A DNA stretch of 64,000 nucleotides from JABDQZ01 sp963801985 (lineage in GTDB: Bacteria > Pseudomonadota > Gammaproteobacteria > Chromatiales > Chromatiaceae): positions 20,222 to 84,221 of the forward strand of contig CAWDGV010000021.1 in the NCBI GenBank assembly GCA_963801985.1. The letters run 5' to 3'. Below are positions 38,610-48,247 of the stretch, piece after piece. The notes under the pieces were generated by a model. That model did not search any database, was not told the DNA's origin, and saw only the letters and a program-made list of their open reading frames with translations. How positions within the stretch are numbered: position 1 is the stretch's first letter; the number at the start of each line of letters is the position of its first letter. Both the position numbers and the translations under genes were made by a program.

Positions 38610-38849
38610 ATGAAGAACATTAAAGTGCTGGGCTCTGGTTGTAAAAACTGTGAAACCACGGCCAACCTGATCAAGATTGCAGCAGAACAGGCTGGTATCG
38701 AGATAGAACTGGAAAAGGTCACTGACATAGCGCAGATCATGGCATTTGGTGTGATGTCGACACCCGGTGTTGTTGTCGATGGTGAGGTAGTACATGCCGG
38801 TGGATTGCCTGGGCCTGACCTGGTTCGTCAATGGGTAACTAAAGACTGA
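38610..38849 (+). CDS. Small thioredoxin-like redox protein
   Basis: 79 residues. Thioredoxin-fold protein of the small redox-active disulfide family: KVLGSGCKNCETT carries the CxxC centre, and MSTPGVVVDGEVVHAGG the cis-Pro region. Such proteins commonly accompany PF03773 permeases and arsenic genes; they may deliver reducing power or hold thiol-bound metalloid. A good ribosome site (AAGGAG) precedes the ATG. 297 bp of unremarkable DNA separates it from arsR, and it ends 16 bp before the phosphatase gene. Confidence 0.8.
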   Translation: MKNIKVLGSGCKNCETTANLIKIAAEQAGIEIELEKVTDIAQIMAFGVMSTPGVVVDGEVVHAGGLPGPDLVRQWVTKD

Positions 38850-38865
38850 TGAAGGAGAACTGGAA

Positions 38866-39369
38866 TTGACTACACACCCCTTTGATATTTTGGATTTGCC
38901 AGATAGCGGGCGCTTTATTTTTACACCTTGTCCAGGCACAAAAGGTGTAGATTTGGCTTCATCAATTACTCAACTCAAACAAGCCGGTGCTGATGGCATT
39001 ATTACGATGATGTCTGATGAGGAACTGGCCAAGTTTGAAGTTTCTGATCTACCGGAAGTCGTCAAACAAAACGATATGACCTGGTTTCAGTTTCCTGTTG
39101 AAGATGATGCGGCTCCGGATGAGAAATTTGCACAAGCCTGGCAATCCCGAAAATCCGAAGTGTTATCCATGATCAAGCAAGGACAGTGTATCACTATTCA
39201 CTGCCGTGGAGGTTCTGGCCGAACCGGTTTCATGGCAGCCGTGATTTTGCGTGAACTTGGCATGAATGAAGAACAGTCAACTGAGCTGGTGAAAAGTCTG
39301 CGTCCCAACTCACTAAAGCTGTCAGCGCACACTGAATATCTTGCTAAACATTACGACAGTAAATCTTAA
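38866..39369 (+). CDS. Dual-specificity/tyrosine phosphatase-like protein in ars operon
   Basis: 167 residues. The Cys-x5-Arg P-loop is HCRGGSGRTGFMAA, with a general-acid candidate in the preceding FPVEDDAAPD. The fold resembles CDKN3-type dual-specificity phosphatases; these are seen in some gapdh-arsJ arsenic operons. It is not the low-molecular-weight ArsC arsenate reductase, which has the P-loop near its N-terminus. Whether it dephosphorylates a protein, a sugar or an arseno-compound is unknown. TTG 38866 follows AAGGAG with an eight-base gap. Confidence 0.78.
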   Translation: MTTHPFDILDLPDSGRFIFTPCPGTKGVDLASSITQLKQAGADGIITMMSDEELAKFEVSDLPEVVKQNDMTWFQFPVEDDAAPDEKFAQAWQSRKSEVLSMIKQGQCITIHCRGGSGRTGFMAAVILRELGMNEEQSTELVKSLRPNSLKLSAHTEYLAKHYDSKS

Positions 39370-39382
39370 AGGAGTTAGAAAA

Positions 39383-40384
39383 ATGACGATTAAAGTCGGA
39401 ATCAATGGATTTGGCCGCATGGGGCGTTTGGGCTTAAGAGCCGGTTGGGACTTATTAGCCTTTGATATTGCCAGTATTAATGAAATCAGTACCGATGCTA
39501 AGGGTTCTGCCCATTTATTAAAATTCGATTCTGTACATGGTACATGGGAAAACGAAGTTGATGCTGAAGATGATGCCATAGTTATAGAAAGTAAAAAAAT
39601 TAAATACACATCCAACGAAGCTATTACCGATGCTGATTGGTCTGATTGTGACATTGTCATTGAGGCAACTGGAAAACATCATAAAAAGCCGGAAAAGCTG
39701 AAGGCTTATTTCGATCAAGGTGTAAAGAAGGTTATTGTTGCCGCGCCGACTGAAGGTGCACTTAATATCGTTTACGGTATCAATCATGACCAGTATGATC
39801 CTGCAACACATGATTGATCACAGCCGCTTCCTGTACCACTAATTGCCTGGCTCCTGTTGTTAAGGTGATGCATGAAAAAGTCGGTATCAAGCATGGTTGC
39901 ATGACAACCATCCACGATATTACCAATACCCAGACGATCGTCGATAAGGGGCACAAGGATTTGCGCCGTGCGCGTGCCTGTGGCCAGTCACTGATACCTA
40001 CGACAACGGGTTCAGCAAAGGCGATCACCAAGATATTTCCTGAGCTTGCTGGGAAACTGAACGGTCATGCTGTGCGTATGCCGTTGCTAAATGCTTCGTT
40101 GACAGATTTTGTATTTGAAGCTTCTCGTTCTGTTACCGCCGAAGAGATCAATGGTTATTTTAAAGAAGCTGCTAGAAGGCGAATTGAAAGGTATACTGGG
40201 TTATGAAGAACGACCCCTAGTGTCGGTGGATTACCTGAATGATCCTCGTTCATCGATTGTCGATGCGCTTTCAACCATGGTGATCAACGATACCCAGGTA
40301 AAAATTTATGCCTGGTACGACAATGAATGGGGTTACGTCAATCGCATGATGGATATTGTTGCTATGGTTGCTAAGAGCCTGTAA
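39383..40384 (+). CDS. gapdh: Arsenate-detoxifying glyceraldehyde-3-phosphate dehydrogenase (two frameshifts)
   Basis: About 333 residues over three frames. NAD-binding NGFGRMGRLGLRAGWD, catalytic SCTTNCLAPV, and C-terminal YAWYDNEWGYVNRM. Breaks: one base missing near 39811 (before LITAASCTTNC) and one extra A at 40174 (GCTGCTaGAAGGC); the two compensate and nothing else is lost. With ArsJ next door it would form 1-arseno-3-phosphoglycerate from arsenate and glyceraldehyde-3-phosphate for export, the pathway described for Pseudomonas gapdh-arsJ. Strong ribosome site AAAGGAG before ATG 39383. Confidence 0.88.
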
Positions 40385-40391
40385 CAGCAAT

Positions 40392-41614
40392 ATGGAAAAC
40401 TCGATTCGCAATTACCTGATTGTTACCGGGGGCTACTGGGCCTTCACCATCACCGATGGTGCTATTCGCATGCTAGTGGTGTTGTATTTCCACCTGTTGG
40501 GATATTCGCCGTTTGAAGTGGCGATGCTGTTCCTGTTTTACGAGTTCTTCGGCATTGTCACTAACCTGGTTGGTGGCTGGTTGGGTGCTCGCATCGGACT
40601 GAATCTGACGATGAATATTGGCATGGCGATGCAAGTAGTCGCATTGGCAATGCTGACTGTACCGGATGCGTGGCTATCTGTGGCTTATGTGATGGGTGCA
40701 CAGGCACTTTCAGGCATCGCCAAGGATTTGAACAAGATGTCGGCCAAAGCCTCGGTCAAACTGATCGCCGGTAACGGAGGCGAGTCAAAACTCTTTAAAT
40801 GGGTGGCTATGCTAACAGGTTCGAAAAACGCCCTTAAAGGCGTAGGGTTTTTCATCGGTGCTGCACTGCTGGAATGGCTTGGGTTCCGGGGGGCACTGTT
40901 CGTATTGGCAGGCACGTTGTTTGTTGTGCTGCTCATCACTGCCGTGATGCTGCCTTCGGGTGTCGGCAAGATGAAATCCAAGCCGAAGTTCACACAGGTA
41001 TTTTCCAAGGTGTCTGCAATCAACTGGTTGTCTGCTGCTCGCTTTTTCCTGTTTGGCTCGCGCGATGTCTGGTTTGTTGTGGCCTACCAGTATTCCTAGT
41101 TGAAGTGGCTGGTTGGTCAGTGACTAGCGTGGGTACATTCATGGCGATCTGGGTCATCGGCTATGGCTTTGTGCAGGCATTAGCACCAAAACTAATACGT
41201 CAAAGTCATCACGGACAGGGACCAGGTGGAGGAACTGCAAGACTCTGGGCTTTTATTCTGGCGTTGTTCCCAGGTGGTATTGTCATCGCAATGCAGCAGG
41301 GCTGGTCAAATGAAACTGTATTGGTCATTGGTTTGATCTTGTTTGGTATTGTCTTCGCAATTAATTCTGCTGTGCATTCCTACCTGATACTGGCGTACTC
41401 AGACAATGACAAGGTATCGATGAGCGTCGGCTTTTACTACATGGCCAATGCCGGTGGCCGTTTGGCTGGTACGGTCTTGTCTGGCCTGGTTTACCAGACA
41501 CTGGGACTTGAAGGCTGCCTATGGTTGTCATCAGGGTTTGTGTTGACTGCTGCCGTTCTCTCTTTTGCACTTCCTCCAGTCAAATCTAACTCTGAAGAAC
41601 AGGCTAGTGTTTGA
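40392..41614 (+). CDS. arsJ: ArsJ, MFS organoarsenical efflux permease (frameshifted)
   Basis: About 407 residues. Starts NSIRNYLIVTGGYWAFTITD and continues with DGAIRMLVVLYFHLLGYSP and LVGGWLGARIGL, all close to known ArsJ. Around a dozen membrane helices in two frames: the first stops at 41099, the second supplies LPVFLVEVAGWSVT. A single missing base near 41083 explains the break. It exports 1-arseno-3-phosphoglycerate made by the adjacent dehydrogenase. ATG 40392 lies eight bases after the dehydrogenase stop. Confidence 0.88.
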
Positions 41615-42578
41615 TCAACTCGCTAGCCTGATTGTTTACCAGTGGATGGCGTTATCACCAGACAGTCATCTAGGTGCCGCTGTGCATTTCTTTATCATGG
41701 ATGTGGCCAAGATTTTTGTCATGCTAGTGATCATTATCTATGTGATGGGGCTGTTGCGTGCCTTGTTATCACCTGAAAAAGTGCGTGACTATGTACGAAA
41801 TCGACCCGACTGGCAGGCACGTAGCATGGCCGTTGGTTTGGGAGCTGTTACACCGTTTTGTTCCTGTTCTTCAGTGCCATTATTTATTGGCTTTGTCGAA
41901 GCTGGTATTCCTCTGGGGGTTACTTTTTCTTTTTTGATAGCTTCGCCAATGATTAATGAGGTTGCCGTAGTGATCCTCGTAGGTATTCTGGGCTGGAAAC
42001 TCACCTTGCTTTATGTTCTGGCAGGTCTCGTTGTCGCTTGGTTTGGCGGACTTGCTATGCAGGCTTTCAAGCCAGAACGCTGGGTGGAAGACTATGTTTG
42101 GAAAATCCAGATGGGGCAGGCAAACTTGCCAGAACCGGATAAATCATTGGCCAGCAGGCATCGTTTTGCTATGGCTGAAGTCAAAGAGATCGTCGGCCGT
42201 ATCTGGAAATGGGTAATTGCTGGTATTGGGATTGGTGCCTTATTTCATGGCTATGTGCCGGATCAATGGGTCGTTGATCACCTGGCCTCGGGAAACTGGT
42301 ATGACGTGCCACTGGCGGTAATAATGGGTGTTCCATTGTATTCAAATGCTACGGGTATCATCCCTGTGGCAGAAGCCATGTTAGGCAAGGGTGTGGCTAT
42401 TGGTACCACGCTGGCCCTGATGATGAGTGTGGCGGCACTTTCATTGCCGGAAATGCTGATACTTCGGAAAGTTATCCAATGGAAAGCATTGGTGCTCTTT
42501 GCCAGTGTACTCACAGTTGCTTTTATTTTGGTTGGCTGGCTATTCAATTTAACTCAAGCGAATGTCAGCTTTCAGTAA
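41607..42578 (+). CDS. PF03773-family permease (ArsP-like)
   Basis: 323 residues with about eight membrane helices. The family signature TPFCSCSSVPLFIGF and the matching second-half segment (PLYSNATGIIPVAEAML) are present. The family includes ArsP, an exporter of trivalent organoarsenicals. GTG 41607 gives the usual beginning (FDQLASLIVYQWMALSPDS) and overlaps the arsJ stop by eight bases. Together with the small thioredoxin-like protein of the same operon it forms the frequent permease-plus-redox-protein pair. Substrate assignment beyond the family is uncertain. Confidence 0.82.
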   Translation: MFDQLASLIVYQWMALSPDSHLGAAVHFFIMDVAKIFVMLVIIIYVMGLLRALLSPEKVRDYVRNRPDWQARSMAVGLGAVTPFCSCSSVPLFIGFVEAGIPLGVTFSFLIASPMINEVAVVILVGILGWKLTLLYVLAGLVVAWFGGLAMQAFKPERWVEDYVWKIQMGQANLPEPDKSLASRHRFAMAEVKEIVGRIWKWVIAGIGIGALFHGYVPDQWVVDHLASGNWYDVPLAVIMGVPLYSNATGIIPVAEAMLGKGVAIGTTLALMMSVAALSLPEMLILRKVIQWKALVLFASVLTVAFILVGWLFNLTQANVSFQ

Positions 42579-43034
42579 GCAACGCAGATAAATATTCTAT
42601 TTATTGATAGTCAACTTTGGTAGCAAAGCGGCCGTCTAGAGTCTTCTCAACCCCGGTTTATGGTGACTGCTTTGTACATATTGCTGCCGGTCATGAGTAT
42701 CAAAGTTGATTATATTGACTGGCTGCAATAGTCGAGTTGCTGACGCTCAGCTTGGTTGCTCAGGATTGAGTCAACGACAGTTAATACCAAAACTCAGACA
42801 CTCAGATTGATGGATTGAGCGACTGCTAAGGGAAAGCTGGAGTTCACTTGAGAGTTCTGGAAGAGGGCAAATGCTGAAAAGCCAACATTGAACTCATGCT
42901 TCCATTCGCAAATAAACATTGAGTTACTAGGTCTTTATTGTGACCTATTTCGTCTAGATTATTTAGAATGTTTACATGGGTAATTTCTAATAAACCCTGT
43001 CAAGGTTAGGTAATCAAAAAGTAAAAGGTGCACA
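42579..43034. other. Intergenic region with degenerate repeat
   Basis: 456 bp without a gene. The stretch 42650-42780 shares words with ~55130-55200 (GTACATattgctG, ATAGTCG/TTAGTCG, TTGCTGACG), so it belongs to the same drifting intergenic repeat family seen elsewhere in the window. No promoter or terminator stands out. Confidence 0.4.
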
Positions 43035-43991
43035 ATGTCATTCTTACGTAATACTCTTTTAAGTTTATTCATGGTAGTTTCGATTTTTCACCCGGTTCAG
43101 GCTACAGATCGGCTACCAATTATTTTGGGCACGGCAACTTCAGGTGGCGGATTTGAACTTTATGGTGGCGTTCTGGCTGAAGAAGTCAACAAAGTTGCTC
43201 CAAATCTAAACCTTCTTGCTCGCAATACAAAAGGGAGTCGCCAAAATATCCCACTTCTTGAACAAGGCACACTGGATGTTGCGCTTGTGGCTTCCCTACC
43301 TGCACGCGAAGCTTTTGAGGGGATTAAACGAGAGAAGCCAACAGATCTTAAAATTATTACAGCGATATACCCAACTTTCGGTGCTTTTGCAGTTAAGGGT
43401 GATAGTCCTGCCAAAACCTATTCGGATTTAATTGGACAAAAAGTTTCTTGGGGTACACGTTCTTCTGGTCTTACGCTCCTAAGCCAGTATATAAATGAAG
43501 CTTTAGGGCTTGATCGAGACAAAGATTTTGATGCGGTCTATCTTGAGCGTGCTGGTCAAGGTGCATCAATGGTATTGAATAATGAGGTTGCTGCTCAATG
43601 GGGAGGTGGTGTCGGTTGGCCTAATTTCACCAAGATAATGAATGCAGGCGGTAAAATGCTAGGCCTATCGCAAGATCAAATCAAAAAAGTAAATGCCAAA
43701 TTTCCATTTCTTTTGCCCATGGAAATTCCGGCAGACTCTTACCCTGGTCAGAAAACTGTGTTGAATACCGTAGGCTCATTCAGCTATTTACTAGCCCGTG
43801 CCGACTTGCCTGAAGATATCGCATACAATTTGACCAAAGCCATTCACAAAGCTCAGCCGAGCCTCGAAACCCGTCTTAAACAAGGACGAGATACATTACC
43901 TGAGAATACTTGGATAGCTGCTGGCAATCCTGGACGCATTCACCCGGGGGCTCGAAAGTATCTCGCTGAAATTGGCATTGGAACTGAATAA
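43035..43991 (+). CDS. TAXI-family TRAP transporter solute-binding protein
   Basis: 318 residues. A signal peptide (~1-23, ends near VQATDRLP) precedes a periplasmic binding protein of the NMT1/TAXI type (ILGTATSGGGFELYGGVLA, LEQGTLDVALV, QKVSWGTRSSGLTLL, AGQGASMVLNNEVAAQWGGG). It should present a small anionic or aromatic solute to a DctM-like membrane unit, but no TRAP membrane gene is adjacent. It is monocistronic between two repeat-bearing spacers. Confidence 0.85.
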   Translation: MSFLRNTLLSLFMVVSIFHPVQATDRLPIILGTATSGGGFELYGGVLAEEVNKVAPNLNLLARNTKGSRQNIPLLEQGTLDVALVASLPAREAFEGIKREKPTDLKIITAIYPTFGAFAVKGDSPAKTYSDLIGQKVSWGTRSSGLTLLSQYINEALGLDRDKDFDAVYLERAGQGASMVLNNEVAAQWGGGVGWPNFTKIMNAGGKMLGLSQDQIKKVNAKFPFLLPMEIPADSYPGQKTVLNTVGSFSYLLARADLPEDIAYNLTKAIHKAQPSLETRLKQGRDTLPENTWIAAGNPGRIHPGARKYLAEIGIGTE

Positions 43992-44536
43992 ATCACCATA
44001 ACTACTTCTGCTATTACCTTAACTGAGATCTTAAACTCGAGTTATGAGAGAACGCTAACCGAAAAGAAGGCAGGATTTCTAGATTTATTGGCGGTAGAAA
44101 TTGCTGAACTTCAGTCACTGTATAAAGTTTTTACAATCGTCCGGTGTCAGTCCTGAGCCGTCAGTCTTGAGGTTGAATTATTGATTTGGTGAATGAGTGC
44201 TTCAGGTCGTAAGCAGACGGATAGCTAGTTTATTCGGACGACAGGTACTACTGAGAAGCAGGCATTCTCCATGACAGAAATTAGGTTTCAAAGTTACTGA
44301 TAAATCTGATTATGACGTAGATCATAAAACGTTACGAATGGTAACGCTTCGTTGCGAGCTATCAATGCCCTATTCAAAGGACTCGTCTATACAACAAGTA
44401 TGAGGTGGTAGAAAAAGCCACACCAGCAGAAATGCTGGGCCGGAAAGTTACGGGTCTTCAAAGCGTTTTCAGGGAAGATGGCCGGATTGCCTACTGAATT
44501 TGGTACATGCTGCCAATGGTTGGCAAGGAGGTCGCC
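43992..44536. other. Intergenic region with repeat copy and palindromes
   Basis: 545 bp. 44102 to ~44185 is the second copy of the repeat at 37432. TTATGA-cgtaga-TCATAA (44310-44327) is a perfect dyad of the size bound by CRP/FNR-like regulators but does not match either consensus. CGTTAC-gaatg-GTAACG (44330-44346) forms a six-base-pair hairpin. Either could control the following beta-helix gene. Confidence 0.4.
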
Positions 44537-45370
44537 ATGAAACGAATAAATTACATCTTAACAGTAGCTTCATCGGTACTATTTATAGGATTGATGTTAT
44601 TGCCGATTAGCGTAACTGCTAAAAAGCCTGCTCCCAATCCAACTGTTGACTGCGATGCCGGTCAAAGTGTTCAAGTGTCAATTGATGCAATGAAACCCAG
44701 CTACCCAGCTACCATTCTCGTCAAGGGTACATGTTTGGAAAATATCAAGATTGAAAGGGACGATATTACTATTGATGGAAATAGCGAAGCCACAATCGTT
44801 GGTGGAGTAGTTGTAGATGGGGGAAGGCGCATTAACTTACATAGTCTAAGTATTACTGGCCCGGGTGTCGGCGTAGATGTTTTTAGTGGAGACATTAATC
44901 TTAATAACGTTGTTCTATCAGGAAATGAAGGCTTAGCAGGCATTGCCGTAAATCAGAATGGGTTTGCTTATATTGTTGATTCACAGGTATTCGGCAATCA
45001 TCAAGATGGCGTTCTTGCATTAAACGGCGGTACTGTAGAAATTCGTAATTCATCACTGATAAATAATATGAGTAATGGCTTAAAGGTTAATGGTAAATCT
45101 CATGCGGTAGTACTGGATGGTTCTACATTAGGCGGAAATCTAAATGGAATACATGCGTGGGTACATTCAACTGTCTTTATTCATAGCTCTACAATTACTG
45201 AAAATACAAATACCGGTATTTTAATTAGTAAAGATTCAGCAGTTTTAACATTTGAAAATGTTGATGTAAGCGAGAATGTAGGCTTCGGTGTTTTCTGTGA
45301 AGACACTGAGTCGAGCTTTGAGAATGAAGAATCAATAGACGACTCAATCAGTTGTACTGGGTTTAACTAA
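44537..45370 (+). CDS. Secreted right-handed beta-helix repeat protein
   Basis: 277 residues. Signal peptide (~1-30, ending VTAKKPAPNP) followed by about eight parallel beta-helix turns, seen as repeated short strands with Asn/Gly turns (IKIERDDITIDGN, INLHSLSITGPG, INLNNVVLSGNEG, VEIRNSSLINNMS, VFIHSSTITENTN). Such pectin-lyase-type folds act in polysaccharide binding or cleavage, but no catalytic set is visible. ATG 44537 is fixed by AAGGAGG five bases upstream; the frame is open ten codons further. Two Cys near the C-terminus may form a disulfide. Confidence 0.75.
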   Translation: MKRINYILTVASSVLFIGLMLLPISVTAKKPAPNPTVDCDAGQSVQVSIDAMKPSYPATILVKGTCLENIKIERDDITIDGNSEATIVGGVVVDGGRRINLHSLSITGPGVGVDVFSGDINLNNVVLSGNEGLAGIAVNQNGFAYIVDSQVFGNHQDGVLALNGGTVEIRNSSLINNMSNGLKVNGKSHAVVLDGSTLGGNLNGIHAWVHSTVFIHSSTITENTNTGILISKDSAVLTFENVDVSENVGFGVFCEDTESSFENEESIDDSISCTGFN

Positions 45371-45474
45371 GTGTTCGTTGTTTGATAGATAACGCTTAAA
45401 TATATCTACTTATTTAAAAGCTGTAATTGAAGATTATTATAATTTATATAGGGAAGGTATTTAGAGAGAGACGG

Positions 45475-45930
45475 ATGAAAATTCTCAAATATACAATCGT
45501 GGTTCTTCTTTCTGCATTATTACTTGCTGGATGTGCAGGTCTCGTACCTGAAGTATACACAGGTTATGTAGATGAAAGAGGCAATCTATCAAAAGTTGCT
45601 GTTGTAAAATCGGCAACAGCAGGGATATATGAAATTAATGGAAATAAGATAAAACACCCTGATTCAGAAAAATATTACAGCGAAGTTTACCTATCTCCTG
45701 GAGAACACACTATAAGAATATATCGTTGGTTCGGTGTTAGTGTTCTTATTGTTAGAAAGGGCTACATTGAAGTTATATCAAAGCCATTTTCAGTAAATCT
45801 TGAGGCTGGTCACGTTTATGAATTACATGGTGACAGAACAACGGGAAATATAAGAGTTATTTTATGGATTGAGGATTCAACAACAGGAAAAATTATTGCA
45901 AAAGAAGCCGATCCTGAATTGTTACGGTGA
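45475..45930 (+). CDS. Hypothetical lipoprotein 1
   Basis: 151 residues. A lipobox (LLLAGC, Cys ~21) follows a short signal helix. The mature part contains a YLSPGEHTIRIYRW motif and a C-terminal LEAGHVYELHGDRTTG, a beta-rich pattern like DUF2846-type lipoproteins in which an LPPGxHxI turn recurs. ATG 45475 is chosen because the signal peptide begins there (MKILKYTIVV). First of three lipoprotein genes in a row. Confidence 0.65.
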   Translation: MKILKYTIVVLLSALLLAGCAGLVPEVYTGYVDERGNLSKVAVVKSATAGIYEINGNKIKHPDSEKYYSEVYLSPGEHTIRIYRWFGVSVLIVRKGYIEVISKPFSVNLEAGHVYELHGDRTTGNIRVILWIEDSTTGKIIAKEADPELLR

Positions 45931-45983
45931 TAAAGAAAATATGATGAATGTTTCAATAGGCGTTTCAGAAAGAGGAGAAAATC

Positions 45984-46598
45984 ATGACTGCTAAAAGATA
46001 TTTAAGAGATTTATTTAATGTTCTGGTTCTCTTATTTGTGTCAGTGGTAATAACCAGTTGCGCTACTGGGCCTAAGGTAGAGCAAAAAGATTTATCATAT
46101 TTACCAGCGTGTACAATAAGTGGGAATGCATTCGCTGGTGATAATCAATATGCAGTGTTAGACATATCGGAAGCCAGAATGGCTCAAATTAGATTGATTG
46201 ACCACATTCCATTCAAGCCAAAAAACTGTGATTATTACCATATAGCATTACCTCCTGGCGAACATATTATTCATTTTGTTTATTCAAAAAGTATCCATTT
46301 GTTGCATCCTCGTGGAAGAGATCCGGTATCTTTAAAGTTCTCAGCTAAAGCAGGGAAACACTATCAAATTATAGTTGATAAACATACTTTAAAATCTCTA
46401 TATAACTGTCGTGTAGAAGATGTGGCTAGCGGCAAAGTACTTCATGAAATAGATGATTGTGATAATGATGCGGTTAGATATCCTGCTTTGGATGAAATAC
46501 TAGAGGTTTTTGGAGGGCGAGATTCATATCTAAAGTACCAAGATGAATGGTGGCCTAAGGATGATTTTGAACAAATACATAAATACTTAAAAAATTGA
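45984..46598 (+). CDS. Hypothetical lipoprotein 2
   Basis: 204 residues. Signal peptide with lipobox VITSCATG (Cys ~26). The middle repeats the pattern of lipoprotein 1 (IALPPGEHIIHFVY, FSAKAGKHYQIIVD), so the two are probably diverged copies of one family. The C-terminal 60 residues (ALDEILEVFGGRDSYLKY) are extra. GAGGAG lies before the ATG. Function unknown; outer-membrane inner leaflet is the expected place. Confidence 0.65.
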   Translation: MTAKRYLRDLFNVLVLLFVSVVITSCATGPKVEQKDLSYLPACTISGNAFAGDNQYAVLDISEARMAQIRLIDHIPFKPKNCDYYHIALPPGEHIIHFVYSKSIHLLHPRGRDPVSLKFSAKAGKHYQIIVDKHTLKSLYNCRVEDVASGKVLHEIDDCDNDAVRYPALDEILEVFGGRDSYLKYQDEWWPKDDFEQIHKYLKN

Positions 46599-46673
46599 TT
46601 TGAAATAACAAGCAGTAACTTATTGGTATTTTTAATAGGGAATTAAAAAATAGCGAGCAAGGGGAATGCAAAT

Positions 46674-47045
46674 ATGAATACATATTTAAAATTAATTTTT
46701 ATTCTGACCTTGTCTCTTTTTATATTTTCATGCGCTTCAACTTACAACATGAAAGATGGAGGAGAAAGTTTTTGGGGGGGAGGTTACTTGATTGAACCGG
46801 TTTCTGATGGAGTATTTAGAATCGTTGCCAAAACTAATGTTGCTCAATGGTCGGATTATGGTACAGCAAGAAGAATGTGGAAAAAGCACGCAGAAGAAGT
46901 ATGTAAAGGAAAGCCATATACAGAAATGGAAGTGGAAGAGTATGAATATGAAAAACGTGTTGAACCAAGACTTACAATTGAATCTTGGCTTTTTAGGTAT
47001 ATTGTCACCGTGAAGACAGGTTTGGCTGTTTGTTCTGAAGAGTAG
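46674..47045 (+). CDS. Hypothetical lipoprotein 3
   Basis: 123 residues. Lipobox IFSCAST (Cys ~20), then a small domain (GGGYLIEPVSDGVFRIVAKTN ... ARRMWKKHAEEVC) of the kind often found in short proteobacterial lipoproteins with a paired Cys. Codon use is AT-rich like its two neighbours. Followed directly by the IS30 remnant, which may limit the cluster. Confidence 0.65.
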   Translation: MNTYLKLIFILTLSLFIFSCASTYNMKDGGESFWGGGYLIEPVSDGVFRIVAKTNVAQWSDYGTARRMWKKHAEEVCKGKPYTEMEVEEYEYEKRVEPRLTIESWLFRYIVTVKTGLAVCSEE

Positions 47046-47125
47046 TGTAACGTCTGCTTTTATATGCGGTTTCAACCGGTCGATGCAACACCTAATCTCT
47101 AATAATAGAGGGGAGGATGTTGAAA

Positions 47126-47885
47126 ATGAAACAACGACCAAGGATTTATTACACCGAAGAACAAAGAGCTATGATGTGGGATCGCTGGCAAAAAGGTGAA
47201 ACGCTAGGTTCCATTGCCAGGCTATTTGACCGATATCATCCATCGATTCAACGCATTATTGCAGAGACTGGCGGTATTAGGCCTGCGCCTCGTCATCGAT
47301 CATTACGATGTTTAACGTTAGCTGAACGAGAAGAAATATCTCGTGGGATTGTCACAGGCCATTCACTCAGATCGATAGCAACGTTATTGAATCGCTCGCC
47401 TTCAACCATTAGTCGAGAAGTTAACCGTAATGGCGGTTTGAAAAAATACCGCGCTAGTCAGGCTGATAAAGCTGCCTGGGATCGTGCACATCGCCCTAAA
47501 ATCTGTAAACTCGTTGAACACCGGCCACTTGCGCGTATCGTGGCAAGAAAACTCCAATTGGAGTGGTCACCCGAGCAAATTGCCGGGTGGCTTAAACAGA
47601 CCTATCCGGATAATGAGAACTACCAGGTGTCACACGAGACGATCTATCGCAGTCTTTATATACAAGCTCGCGGAGCTTTAAAAAAGGAGTTGTTGCAGCA
47701 TTTAAGGCGAACTCGTGCCATGCGCCGCTCTCGTCACCATACGCAGAAAACACCTGATCATGGACAAATTACTGATGCTGTCTCAATCAGTGAACGGCCA
47801 GCCTCGGCTGAGGATCGTGCTGTTCCCGGTCATTGGGAAGGCGATTTGATCATGGGAAGCAACCACTCTCAAATTGCGACACTGG
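47126..47885 (+). pseudogene. IS30-family transposase, 3' truncated
   Basis: About 250 residues of transposase. N-terminal helix-turn-helix (LTLAEREEISRGIVTGHSL, IATLLNRSPSTISREVNRNGG), then WSPEQIAGWLK and the first catalytic Asp in GHWEGDLIMGSNHSQIATLV. After IATLV the protein leaves the family: the remaining ~70 codons of this frame are antisense to a recombinase gene. The other two catalytic residues (Asp, Glu) are therefore lost. ATG 47126 has GGGAGG nine bases upstream. Confidence 0.8.
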
Positions 47886-47899
47886 TTCTGCTCAACAGC

Positions 47900-48126
47900 G
47901 TTGACGCTCGCTGTACATCTTTCACTTTCAATTTGACCAGATCGCAGCTGCGTAATTTGCTGTCGATGGCCAGGTTGAACATAGCAAGGTCACGGACTTT
48001 GTGCTGCATTTGCAGATGGACGCGGATTTCCCAGACTTCCTGTTGCTTCAGCGGTGGCTTTTGCCCAACTAATTTGCCTTTATTCCAGGAAGAATGATGT
48101 GGTGTGTTGATGATGGCTTGAGACAT
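47900..48126 (-). pseudogene. Tyrosine-type recombinase/integrase, N-terminal fragment
   Basis: About 75 residues from ATG 48126 (GGAG just upstream): SSWNKGKLVGQKPPLKQQE, LAMFNLAIDSKLRSCDLVKL and KVKDV, the recognisable beginning of a ~200-residue integrase family common in proteobacterial genomes. The catalytic C-terminal half is missing, cut at the junction with the IS30 remnant. Confidence 0.75.
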
Positions 48127-48212
48127 TTTGCATTTCTCCATTTATCTTGGTGGGAATACAAATATGGTTCATAGACGTCCATTTCTGTCATGGTCAGGAT
48201 TTTTTACAGTGA

Positions 48213-48247
48213 TTTTCGCCAATATTGAAAGCAGTCATTGGCGAAAA
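48213..48247. repeat. Perfect 11-bp inverted repeat
   Basis: TTTTCGCCAAT (48213-48223) and ATTGGCGAAAA (48237-48247), 13-base loop. Lies between the integrase fragment and a cytochrome gene. It could be a bidirectional terminator-type hairpin or part of an element end. Confidence 0.5.

Larger units (their letters stand above)
47068..48141. mobile_element. Fused remnants of an IS30 element and a tyrosine recombinase
   Basis: An IS30-type left end (the stretch GGTTTCAACCGGTCGATGCA at 47069-47088 is typical of IS30 termini) and transposase run from the left; a recombinase gene start runs in from the right. Both lack their 3' ends and meet between ~47885 and ~47920. No right terminal repeat remains, so the element cannot move by itself. 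Confidence 0.6.

Noticed and set aside
44310..44327. CRP/FNR site
   Set aside because: The dyad is perfect but neither TGTGA nor TTGAT half-sites are present; kept only as an unassigned palindrome.
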